Part shown: positions 16,978-25,400 of the stretch, piece after piece
Layout: every line of letters begins with the position of its first letter
Numbering within the stretch: position 1 is the first letter of the stretch
Assembly: GCF_002952775.1 (NCBI RefSeq)
Contig: NZ_CP025066.1
Location: 1,364,001-1,428,000, forward strand
Source: Halalkaliarchaeum desulfuricum
Lineage (GTDB): Archaea > Halobacteriota > Halobacteria > Halobacteriales > Haloferacaceae
Length of the DNA: 64,000 bases
Direction of reading: 5' to 3'
Translations under genes and position numbers: made by a program
Notes under the pieces: model-generated
Seen by the model: only the letters and a program-made list of their open reading frames with translations
Databases searched by the model: none
Told to the model about the DNA's origin: nothing

Positions 16978-17451
16978 CTATCGAGACCGATCTGCCTCAA
17001 TGAATCTAACATCGGCTTTCTGGCGGATCTCTGGTGGACAAATCTTGTCGTCGCCATTGTCCACCTCATGGATCATCGCTACCAGTTCCTCGGTACCTGC
17101 CTCATCAGGACTCTTATCCAGAGGTACCGTTATTCCTCCATAGTGGCCGGGATCGAGGATGTCGGTGTCGCCGTAGATTTCGTGCATGTCCGGACAGCCC
17201 GAATCCGACATGTTCCCCATGTCGTGATCGTGTGTTTCATGCACCATGACGAAGCCGCTCTCGGGGAGATGCGCGCTGGCGACGAGCACGCTCGGTTCTT
17301 CGACGTCCAGGCGGCGCGTTTGTTTGTTGAACTCGATACGGAATTCGTCCGGATCGTGACTGGCAGTTACTGTTCCGCTACTGAAGCCAGCAAGCGCAAT
17401 TCCGGTCACGCCGATACCCCGGAGCAATGATCGTCTAGTTTTTGGTTGCAT
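16978..17451 (-). CDS. Tat-exported DUF7282-like protein
   Basis: This 157-residue protein begins with a twin-arginine signal (TRRSLLRGIGVTGIALAGF), probably cut after TVTA. The mature part is one beta-rich domain with VLVASAHLPESGFVMVHE, then GHYGGITVPLD and ELVAMIHEV, the pattern of the haloarchaeal surface-protein domain DUF7282. A loop with several His, Asp and Met residues (HETHDHDMGNM) could bind metal, and two Cys (near residues 89 and 138) could pair. It acts outside the membrane; no catalytic motif is evident. Confidence 0.78.
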   Translation of the reverse strand: MQPKTRRSLLRGIGVTGIALAGFSSGTVTASHDPDEFRIEFNKQTRRLDVEEPSVLVASAHLPESGFVMVHETHDHDMGNMSDSGCPDMHEIYGDTDILDPGHYGGITVPLDKSPDEAGTEELVAMIHEVDNGDDKICPPEIRQKADVRFIEADRSR

Positions 17452-17476
17452 GTCATGCTGGGAAAGGGTTAATTCC

Positions 17477-17482
17477 TTATAA
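17477..17482 (-). promoter_or_regulatory. TATA box of the DUF7282-like gene
   Basis: TTATAA lies 26-31 bases upstream of ATG 17451, consistent with a leaderless transcript. Confidence 0.6.
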
Positions 17483-17620
17483 CGGTACCGTCGCCGGATG
17501 CTCTATTGACGTCCGAAAACGCGTGAGACTGTGGACCAATTCTGCTGTTTCGCCTCGCTTGGAAGATCCCATTCTTCGAGACAAACTATTATTGTTCACC
17601 AGGTAATATCACCGAGTGTT

Positions 17621-18547
17621 ATGAGCTCCGAGACCGAACAGTTCAGCGACGTCGGCGAGGCGGACGTAACACGCGCGATCGGCCAGGAATGGACCGAAGA
17701 GTTCATGAACTTCTCTGACAGCGACGTCATCGTCGTCGGGGGTGGTCCCTCCGGGCTGACCGCAGCGAAGGAACTCTCCGAACGCGGCGTGAAAACGATG
17801 GTCGTCGAGAAGAACAACTACCTCGGCGGCGGGTTCTGGCTGGGTGGGTTCCTGATGAACAAAGTCACCGTGCGAAGCCCCGCCCAGGAGGTCCTGGATG
17901 AACTGGATGTCGACTACAAACGCGCTCGGGACACCGAAGGGCTGTACGTCGCCAACGGGCCCGAAGCGTGCTCTGGACTCATCAAGGCCGCCTGCGACGC
18001 GGGAGCGAAGATCCAGAACATGACCGAGTTCACGGACATCGTGATCCGCGAGGACCACCGCGTCGGCGGGATCGTGATGAACTGGACGCCGGTGCACTCA
18101 CTCCCCCGTGAGATCACCTGCGTCGACCCGATCGCGGTGGAGGGCGACCTCGTGATCGACGCCACCGGACACGACGCCGTCGCGGTCAAGAAACTCCACG
18201 AACGGGGCGTCCTGGACGCGCCCGGTATCGACCACGCCAGCACCCACTCGACAGGGATGGACCGGACGGACGCCGACGAGTACGGTGCACCCGGTCACGA
18301 CTCGCCCGGTCACGATTCGATGTGGGTCGGCAAAAGCGAGGACGCCGTCGTCGAACACACGGGGCTCGCCCACGACGGGCTCGTGGTGACGGGAATGGCC
18401 GTGGCCACGACGTACGGCCTGCCACGCATGGGACCGACGTTCGGCGCGATGCTGCTTTCGGGCAAGCGCGCCGCCCAGTCCGCCATCGACGAACTCGGGA
18501 TCGACGCCGAGCCGGTCGAAATGACCCCCCAGGCGAGCGCCGACTAA
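17621..18547 (+). CDS. thi4: Thi4-type thiamine thiazole synthase
   Basis: This 308-residue protein makes the ADP-thiazole precursor of thiamine from NAD and glycine. The FAD/NAD dinucleotide fold is clear ([18 protein letters not shown], residues 35-52), followed by [12 protein letters not shown] and [10 protein letters not shown]. Cys167 in the segment ITCVDP takes the position where yeast Thi4 has its sulfur-donating cysteine and methanogen enzymes have histidine; it should therefore give its own sulfur and act once. Haloferax Thi4 has been reported as cysteine-dependent. ATG 17621 is the start matching family length. A late His/Gly/Asp-rich loop ([12 protein letters not shown]) is unusual. 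The next gene starts 17 bases downstream and is probably cotranscribed. Confidence 0.92.
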   Translation: MSSETEQFSDVGEADVTRAIGQEWTEEFMNFSDSDVIVVGGGPSGLTAAKELSERGVKTMVVEKNNYLGGGFWLGGFLMNKVTVRSPAQEVLDELDVDYKRARDTEGLYVANGPEACSGLIKAACDAGAKIQNMTEFTDIVIREDHRVGGIVMNWTPVHSLPREITCVDPIAVEGDLVIDATGHDAVAVKKLHERGVLDAPGIDHASTHSTGMDRTDADEYGAPGHDSPGHDSMWVGKSEDAVVEHTGLAHDGLVVTGMAVATTYGLPRMGPTFGAMLLSGKRAAQSAIDELGIDAEPVEMTPQASAD

Positions 18548-18564
18548 CCTCCAGGATCGTCGGT

Positions 18565-19350
18565 ATGGTCGACGACGTCTTCCTGTACCGTGCACCGACG
18601 ACGGTTGCAGATGCCGAGGAGATCGCCGACTGGCTGCGGGATCGGTTCGTCGCCGACGTCGAGGTCCGCGAGCACTTCCTCGACCGGTATCGCGACGCCG
18701 ATCTGGCTCGCGATTTCGCCGGCGCTCGCGTGCTGTCGCCGTACGACCGCGACACTGGCAACGAGATGCTCGGCGTCGTCCGCTACGAAAAGCGGGCCCT
18801 CGACGATCCGGACCGGGCGGGCGGCGTGCTCTACGACGGGTTCGCCGTCCGGAGGTTCCTCGAACGCCGCCTGCCCGAAGCGGAACGATCGCTCGATCGA
18901 CTCCACGTCGCCCTGCTCGATCGGGCTCTCGGGACCTGGGACGAGGACGGCCGCTGGCACAAACGCGTAACCGTTCTGGGCCCGCTGACGCTGATTTCCG
19001 TCCCGGGTCTCTACGAAGCGCCGGCCAAACCGGAGTCCTACTACCGGGCGAAACAGACCCACGCACTCCTTTCGGGAGACGCGCCACCCCGAGAAGTGCT
19101 GGAAACCGAAATCGACGGCGAGTTCCTCGTCGAGGACGACCCCCGGACGACTGACGCTTTAAAAGGATACGTGCTACAGGCGATACACCTGCTGGAAACC
19201 GGCGAGGCGTTCTGCGAGGAGCCACAGTGCCAGCTCTACAACGCCCATCATCAGGAAGAACTGGTCGACGCACAGCTACGCGATCCGGAGTTCTGTACCG
19301 ACCACGAGGAGCTGTACGGCCGACGTTCGACCACGGTTCAGACAAAATAA
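18565..19350 (+). CDS. conserved archaeal protein with Cys/His cluster, possible metalloprotein
   Basis: The 261-residue protein follows thi4 by 17 bases. The N-terminal two thirds form an acidic alpha/beta region with no motif I recognise. The end has a clear potential metal site: FCEEPQCQLYNAHHQEEL (C-x4-C, then HH), then FCTDHEELY (C-x2-H). I recall related archaeal proteins labelled as putative metallopeptidases of DUF6775/DUF7001 type, but this is uncertain. The neighbourhood would allow a thiamine-linked role, though the pair may simply be cotranscribed. ATG 18565 is the first start after the thi4 stop. Confidence 0.65.
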   Translation: MVDDVFLYRAPTTVADAEEIADWLRDRFVADVEVREHFLDRYRDADLARDFAGARVLSPYDRDTGNEMLGVVRYEKRALDDPDRAGGVLYDGFAVRRFLERRLPEAERSLDRLHVALLDRALGTWDEDGRWHKRVTVLGPLTLISVPGLYEAPAKPESYYRAKQTHALLSGDAPPREVLETEIDGEFLVEDDPRTTDALKGYVLQAIHLLETGEAFCEEPQCQLYNAHHQEELVDAQLRDPEFCTDHEELYGRRSTTVQTK

Positions 19351-19365
19351 CGAGGACCCCCACCG

Positions 19366-19480
19366 CGAGCGACCGCAGGGAGCGAGCGGGCCAAGAGCCG
19401 ACCAACGGGAGGCTCGCAGCGCTTTTGGTCGAGCTTTTGCCAGGGAGCGACCGAAGGGAGCGACCGCAGCAAAAGGTCGT
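19366..19480. repeat. GC-rich hairpin repeats between convergent genes
   Basis: Three imperfect copies of GAGCGACCG(C/A)AGGGAGCGA lie between the stops of the 18565 gene and pccX. The last two are enclosed by inverted arms CTTTTGC (19434-19440) and GCAAAAG (19469-19475). The site lies at the 3' ends of two converging genes, so a bidirectional terminator or RNA-stability element is plausible. Confidence 0.5.
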
Positions 19481-19482
19481 TG

Positions 19483-19737
19483 TTAGAACCGATCCCGGCG
19501 CCCGCTGGCGGTCCAGGGATCCGTCGGCGTCCCCTCCCGGAGTCGGAAATCGCGCGCGCCGCGGGTGCCGAGACCCTCGATGCGACCCGCGAACGCCCAT
19601 CGCTTGTCGTCCCAGGTCGGCTCCGAGTCGGCGGCGGCTGCCGCGGCGGCCGCCCGATCCCGGAGATGGGCGCCGATCGCCGCGGCGATCGCCGCCGCCT
19701 CCTCGTCGGACGCGTCCTCGGGAATGTGGAGTTGCAT
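19483..19737 (-). CDS. pccX: PccX-like small subunit of propionyl-CoA carboxylase
   Basis: This 84-residue protein starts [20 protein letters not shown] and ends with [15 protein letters not shown]. The arrangement matches PccX of Haloferax and the epsilon subunits of actinobacterial acyl-CoA carboxylases: a helix that packs on the carboxyltransferase, then a Trp-containing tail ending in an ASG-R segment. It lies 9 bases after pccB. In Haloferax mediterranei PccX is needed for carboxylase function. The Ala-rich stretch near residues 29-36 is a linker. Function by homology and position. Confidence 0.82.
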   Translation of the reverse strand: MQLHIPEDASDEEAAAIAAAIGAHLRDRAAAAAAAADSEPTWDDKRWAFAGRIEGLGTRGARDFRLREGTPTDPWTASGRRDRF

Positions 19738-19746
19738 CGTCGATGC

Positions 19747-21297
19747 TTAAATCGGGATGTTGCCGTGTTTCTTTTCGGGGAGGCTCTTCCGCTTTGAGAG
19801 CAGCATCTCCAGGTCGTCGATGAGCCGTTTGCGCGTGTCCGGCGGCTCGATTACGTCGTCGACGAACCCCCGATCCGCAGCCGTATAGGGATTGGCGAAC
19901 TCTTCGCGGTACTCGTCGATGAGCTCCTGCCGACGGGCCTCGGTGTCGCTTGCGGCCTCGAGCTCCTCGTCGTAGAGGATGTTGACAGCCCCCTTCGGCC
20001 CCATGACCGCGATCTCGGCGGTGGGCCACGCGTAGTTGACGTCGCCACCGATGTGTTTCGAAGACATCACGCAGTAGGCGCCGCCGTACGCCTTCCGAGT
20101 GATGACGGTCAACAGCGGCACCGTCGCCTCCGAGAAGGCGTACAGCAACTTCGCGCCGTGGCGGATGATCCCGTTGTGCTCCTGGTCGGTGCCGGGCATG
20201 AAGCCGGGGACGTCCTCGAAGGTGAGGATCGGGATGTTGAACGCGTCACAAAAGCGGACGAACCGCGCGCCCTTCTGTGAGGCCTCGATGTCGAGCGTGC
20301 CGGCGTTGACCCGGGGCTGGTTGGCGACGACGCCGACGCTGTAGCCGTCGAGGCGGACGAACCCGACGACGATGTTCTGTGCGAAGTTCTCGTGCACCTC
20401 GAAGAACGACCCCTCGTCGACGACCGCCTCGATCACCTCGACCATGTCGTACGGCTTCCGGGGTTCGTTGGGCACCAGCTCCGAAAGCTCATCGGGGGTG
20501 CGTTCGGGATCGTCCCACGGCTCCACGCGGGGCGGGTCCTCGACGTTGTTCGCCGGGAGGTACGACAGCAGCCGGGCGATGTCGTCGAGCGCACCCTCCT
20601 CCGAGTCGGCCGCAAAGTGGGCGACACCCGACGTCGAGGAGTGAGTGACCGCGCCGCCGAGCTCCTCGAAAGAGACCTGCTCGCCGGTCACCGTCTCGAT
20701 CACGTCGGGGCCGGTGATGAACATGTGGCTGGTGTCTTTCACCATGAACGTGAAGTCCGTGATCGCCGGGGAGTACACCGCCCCGCCGGCACACGGCCCC
20801 ATAATTGCCGAGATCTGGGGGACGACCCCCGACGCCTCGGTGTTGCGCCGGAAGATTTCGGCGTAGCCCGCAAGCGAGGCGACGCCCTCCTGAATACGCG
20901 CGCCGGCGGAGTCGTTGAGCCCGACCACCGGCGCACCCACGTCCATCGCCTTGTCCATCACCTTGCAGACCTTCTCGGCGAACACTTCGCCCAGGGAACC
21001 GCCGAAGACGGTGAAGTCGTGGGCGAACACGAACACCGTCCGCCCGTTCACCTCGCCGTAGCCGGTGACGACGCCGTCGCCCGGGATCTGCTTTTCCTCC
21101 ATCCCGAACTTGTGGGTCCGGTGAGTCCGGAACTGGTCGAACTCGTGGAACGTCCCGTCGTCGAGGAAGTAATCGATCCGCTCCCTGGCGGTCATCTTCC
21201 CCCGCTCGTGCTGGGCCTCGATCCGCGCTTCGCCGCCGCCTTTCTCCGCGTTTTCGCGTCGGCGACGGAGCTCCTCGATACGGTCGTCGGTCGTCAT
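19747..21297 (-). CDS. pccB: propionyl-CoA carboxylase beta chain (carboxyltransferase)
   Basis: This 516-residue protein is a standard PccB/AccD5-type carboxyltransferase. The N-terminal part has [23 protein letters not shown] and the [13 protein letters not shown] oxyanion loop, then [12 protein letters not shown]. The second half has [29 protein letters not shown] and [15 protein letters not shown]. It carboxylates propionyl-CoA (or acetyl-CoA) using carboxybiotin brought by the biotin carboxylase/BCCP subunit PccA, not encoded in this window. With methylmalonyl-CoA epimerase at the window start it suggests a propionyl-CoA to succinyl-CoA route. Confidence 0.92.
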   Translation of the reverse strand: MTTDDRIEELRRRRENAEKGGGEARIEAQHERGKMTARERIDYFLDDGTFHEFDQFRTHRTHKFGMEEKQIPGDGVVTGYGEVNGRTVFVFAHDFTVFGGSLGEVFAEKVCKVMDKAMDVGAPVVGLNDSAGARIQEGVASLAGYAEIFRRNTEASGVVPQISAIMGPCAGGAVYSPAITDFTFMVKDTSHMFITGPDVIETVTGEQVSFEELGGAVTHSSTSGVAHFAADSEEGALDDIARLLSYLPANNVEDPPRVEPWDDPERTPDELSELVPNEPRKPYDMVEVIEAVVDEGSFFEVHENFAQNIVVGFVRLDGYSVGVVANQPRVNAGTLDIEASQKGARFVRFCDAFNIPILTFEDVPGFMPGTDQEHNGIIRHGAKLLYAFSEATVPLLTVITRKAYGGAYCVMSSKHIGGDVNYAWPTAEIAVMGPKGAVNILYDEELEAASDTEARRQELIDEYREEFANPYTAADRGFVDDVIEPPDTRKRLIDDLEMLLSKRKSLPEKKHGNIPI

Positions 21298-21444
21298 CCG
21301 GGATCACTCCGCCTCATTGCCCCAACGGTCTGTGAGGCGGGGGATAAGAATTCCGGGACCGAACGAACGGACGGGCCGACGAGCGATCCGGGCCAGCGCC
21401 GAGAGCCCACAAGCTATTCATCCCCTGCTGGCGACCGATCGGAC

Positions 21445-22302
21445 ATGATCGACGAGACGGTCGCCGAGATCGAGGAGATGCGCACGCACAGCTCCTCGAC
21501 GGTCGCGATCAAAGCGACCCGGGCGTTCGAGGAGCTGCTCGATCGGGAGTACACGTCGCGAACCGCCTTCGAACGAGATCTCGAACAGAACGCCGGGGTG
21601 CTCCGCCGGGCGAACCCCTCACACGCCACCCTCCATAACGCCGTCCGAGAGCTCGAGGATGCAGTCGTCGGGAACGCCGACGACGTGGCGTCGGCGAAGG
21701 AACTGCTCCGGGAGACCATCGACCGCGTGATCGACGACGTCGAATCCGGGAAAGGAACCGCCGCCGAAAACGCTGCGGAAACGTTCGTGGACGGCGAGAC
21801 GATCCTCACACACGACTTCTCGACGACCGTCCTGGCAGCAGTCGAAGACGCGGCAACGTCGGGGTGCAACCTCGCTGTTTACGTCACGGAAGCACGCCCC
21901 AGGTATCTCGGCCGGAAAACGGCCCGAACGCTCGCCGGAATCGACCGCGTGGAGCCGACGCTCACGGTCGATTCGGCAATGGGACACGCCCTCCGGAACT
22001 GCGACCGCGTGGTGCTGGGCATGACCTGCATCGTCGAGGAAACCTACTACAATCGCGTGGGAACGTTCCCGATCGCGGCGACCGCACGCCGGCTCGACGT
22101 TCCGGTAGTCGTCGTCGGCTCCGGCGCCAAGGTGGTCGGCGAGGAATTCGTCTTCGAAAACGAGTTCCGGTCCGGAAGCGAGGTGATGCTCGAACCCGTC
22201 GAGGGCGTGACGATCGAAAACCCAACCTACGACGCCATTCCGCTGTCACTCGTCGATCGAGTGATCACCGACGAAGGGAGCTTCGAACCCTCCGACCTGT
22301 AG
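21445..22302 (+). CDS. eIF2B-alpha/beta/delta-like protein
   Basis: This 285-residue protein has the two-domain eIF2B/MtnA/R15P-isomerase-like layout: a helical N-domain (residues 1-110) and a Rossmann-like C-domain (GCNLAVYVTEARPRYLGRKTA; VDSAMGHALRNCDRVVLGM; YYNRVGTFPIAATAR). The MtnA/R15P signature (a conserved Cys and Asp) is only partly present: it has CIVEETYYNRVGT instead of the usual Asp-Gly-Asn run. It may be a nucleotide- or sugar-phosphate-binding regulator rather than an isomerase. The divergent neighbour is pccB. ATG 21445 is the first start in frame after an intergenic gap. Confidence 0.75.
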   Translation: MIDETVAEIEEMRTHSSSTVAIKATRAFEELLDREYTSRTAFERDLEQNAGVLRRANPSHATLHNAVRELEDAVVGNADDVASAKELLRETIDRVIDDVESGKGTAAENAAETFVDGETILTHDFSTTVLAAVEDAATSGCNLAVYVTEARPRYLGRKTARTLAGIDRVEPTLTVDSAMGHALRNCDRVVLGMTCIVEETYYNRVGTFPIAATARRLDVPVVVVGSGAKVVGEEFVFENEFRSGSEVMLEPVEGVTIENPTYDAIPLSLVDRVITDEGSFEPSDL

Positions 22303-22410
22303 GTCGACGGCCGGATCCTCCCGTGAACATCCATGTCGAACAAGGAAGAACAATGACCTTATATTCCCTAATGTGTGGGTTAGTGCCCCTATCCCATTTA
22401 TGAGAGACCC

Positions 22411-22417
22411 TTTATAC
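22411..22417 (+). promoter_or_regulatory. TATA box of the glutamate synthase gene
   Basis: TTTATAC is centred about 24 bases before ATG 22438, giving a leaderless transcript. Confidence 0.6.
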
Positions 22418-22437
22418 GACGGTTCCGGAAACCGGGT

Positions 22438-25400
22438 ATGACCGAGCCACGTAGTGACACACCCGACTCGCGGGCGGGGCTCGCCGCGCCCGACGACGAC
22501 CGGTCGAACTGCGGCGTCGGCGTGATCGTCGACCTCGACGGCGACGTCGACCACGACAACGTCTCCGACGCGCTGGAACTGCTCGCGAACCTCGAACACC
22601 GCGGAACCACCGGAGCGGAGCCGAACACCGGCGACGGCGCCGGGATCATGCTCCAGCGGCCGGACCGGTTTTTCAGGGCGAAGGTGAACGCCGACCTGCC
22701 CGACGAGTACGCCGTCGGCAGCTTTTTCATGCCGCAGGATCCGACGGTGCGCCGGCAGCTCCAGGAACTCGTCGAGGACGCGCTGTCGGAGCACGACCTC
22801 GAGGTGCTCACCTGGCGGGACGTACCGACCGACAGTGCGGAGCTGGGCGCCACAGCCCGCGATCAGGAGCCGGACGTCTGGCAGGCGTTCTGTGCGCCGG
22901 AAGACGACGATCTCGGGATCAGCGCCTTCGACCGATCGCTGTACGTGGCCCGGAATGCGATCGAATCGCGAGCGATCGACGTCGACGGCGCCGAACGGTT
23001 CCACGTGCCGTCGCTCGATCGCCGGCGGGTGATTTATAAGGGATTGCTGAAAGGGACGCAGCTTTCGAGCTACTACCCCGATCTGACGGACGAACGCGTC
23101 GAAAGCGGCGTCGTCCTCGTCCACGCGCGGTTCTCGACGAACACGCTCGGGGCGTGGCATCTCGCGCACCCGTACCGGACGATCATTCACAACGGCGAGT
23201 TCAACACCATCCAGGGGAACATAAACTGGATGCGGGCGCGGGAGACCGACCTGTCCCATCCGGAACTGGACGAGCACCTCGACACGATCCGGCCGGTCAT
23301 CGACGACCCCGAACAGTCCGACACCGCCTCGGTCGACAACGCACTGGAGCTGCTGTTGCAGGGCGGCCGCGAACTCCCGCACGCGTTGCGGATGCTGGTC
23401 CCCGAGGCGTTCCGCGGCGACTCACTGATGGACGAGGACCGCAAGGACTGGTACGACTTCCACGCCTCGCTGGTGGAGCCGTGGGACGGGCCGGCGCTGG
23501 TGGTCGGATTCGACGGCGAGCGGGTGGCGGGCGTACTCGACCGCAACGGCCTCCGGCCCTGCCGGTACGACGTCACGACCGACAACCGGCTCGTGATGGC
23601 CAGCGAGGCCGGCGCCCTCGAGACGGATCCTGCCGAGATCGAAACCCGTGGACGGCTCCAGCCCGGCCAGCTGTTCGTCGCCGATCCCGACGAGGGTCGG
23701 GTGATCCCCGACGACGAGGTGTTCGAGGAGCTCGTCGACGAGAAGTACGGCGAGTGGGTAGACGAAGAACAGCGGGCCCTCGAAGAGGTTGTCGCCGGGA
23801 TCGAAACGGAGACGGACGACGACGCCCCCATCGAATCGCTTCGCGCCCACCAGACGGCGTTCGGCTACACCACCGACCAGCTCGATCACCTGCTCGAGCC
23901 GATGGCCCGCGACGGAAAGGATCCGGTCGGGTCGATGGGGGACGACACCCCGCTTTCGGTGTTGTCGGAGTTCGACCGGCCGCTTTTCACCTACTTCAAG
24001 CAGCTGTTCGCGCAGGTGTCGAACCCGCCGATCGACTACATCAGAGAGGAGCTCGTCACCTCCCTGGAGTCGCGGCTCGGCCACCAGCGGAACCTCCTTG
24101 CAGAGTCACGGGACCACGCCCGGCAGCTCGTCTGCGAGACGCCGGTGCTCACCGACGCCGAAACCGCGGCGATAAAGCGGCTCGGCGAGGGGGACGACGA
24201 CCGGTTCGAGTCGGCTGTGATCGACGTCACGTTCGGCCCGGAGGAGGCCCTCGAGGACGCGATCGAACGGATCCGGGCGGACGCACGCGAGGCGATCGAG
24301 GCCGGCGCCGACCTGCTGGTGCTGTCCGACCGGGAGGTCGGTCCCGAGCGGCTCCCGATCCCGAGCCTGCTGGCAACGGGTGCGATCCATCACGACCTCG
24401 TCCGTGAAGGGCTCCGCAACCACGCCGGGCTGGTCGTCGAGTCCGGGGATCCACGCGAGGTTCACCACCTCGCGACGCTGGTCGGCTACGGCGCCGGCGC
24501 TGTCAACCCCTACCTCGCGTACCGCTCGATCGAGGATCTCGTCGCGGGCCCCGACGGTGCCGACACAACGGAGGCGGTCGCCGCCTACCGGACGGCGCTG
24601 GAGGACGGCCTGCTGAAGACCATGGCCAAGATGGGGATATCGACGGTCGAATCCTACCAGGGGGCCCAGATCTTCGAGGCGGTCGGGCTCGACTCCGGGC
24701 TCGTCGCAGAGTACTTCGAGGGAACGGAGATCCGGACCGAGGGGATCGACCTCGCACGGATCGAACTCGACGTCCGCAAGCGGCACGCCGTCGGCTTCGG
24801 GAGCGACCCGAAACTCGAAACCCACGGAGAGTACGAGAACCGCTCGTCGGGGCTCCACCACAGCTGGAACCCACAGACCGTCGGCACGCTCCAGCAGGCG
24901 GTCCGATCGGGCGACTACGAGACCTACCAGGAGTTCGCAGAGCTCGTCAACGACGAGTCCGAGACCCTCCACACGCTGCGGGGCTTGCTTTCGTTCGACT
25001 CCGATCGCTCGCCGGTTCCGATCGAGGAGGTCGAGCCGGTCGAAGAGATCGTCCAGCGCTTCTCGACGGCCGCGATGAGCCTCGGGAGCCTCTCGCCGGA
25101 AGCCCACGAGAACAACTCGATCGCGATGAACCGGATCGGCGGGAAATCCAACACCGGAGAGGGCGGGGAGCCCCCCGAACGGTTCGACACCGAAAGAGAG
25201 TGCAACGTAAAGCAGGTGGCCTCGGGGCGGTTCGGCGTCACCAGCCGGTATCTCCAGTCGGCCGACGAGTTGCAGATCAAGATGGCCCAGGGGTCGAAGC
25301 CGGGGGAAGGAGGCCACCTCCCCGGGAAGAAAGTAAACGAGATGATCGCTCACGTCCGCCATTCGACCCCCGGTGTCGGGCTCATCTCCCCGCCGCCCCA

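Noticed and set aside
17452-17620. TPP riboswitch upstream of thi4
   Set aside because: No thi-box-like conserved stretch is visible in this 169-base gap; only a weak AT-rich promoter region is seen.
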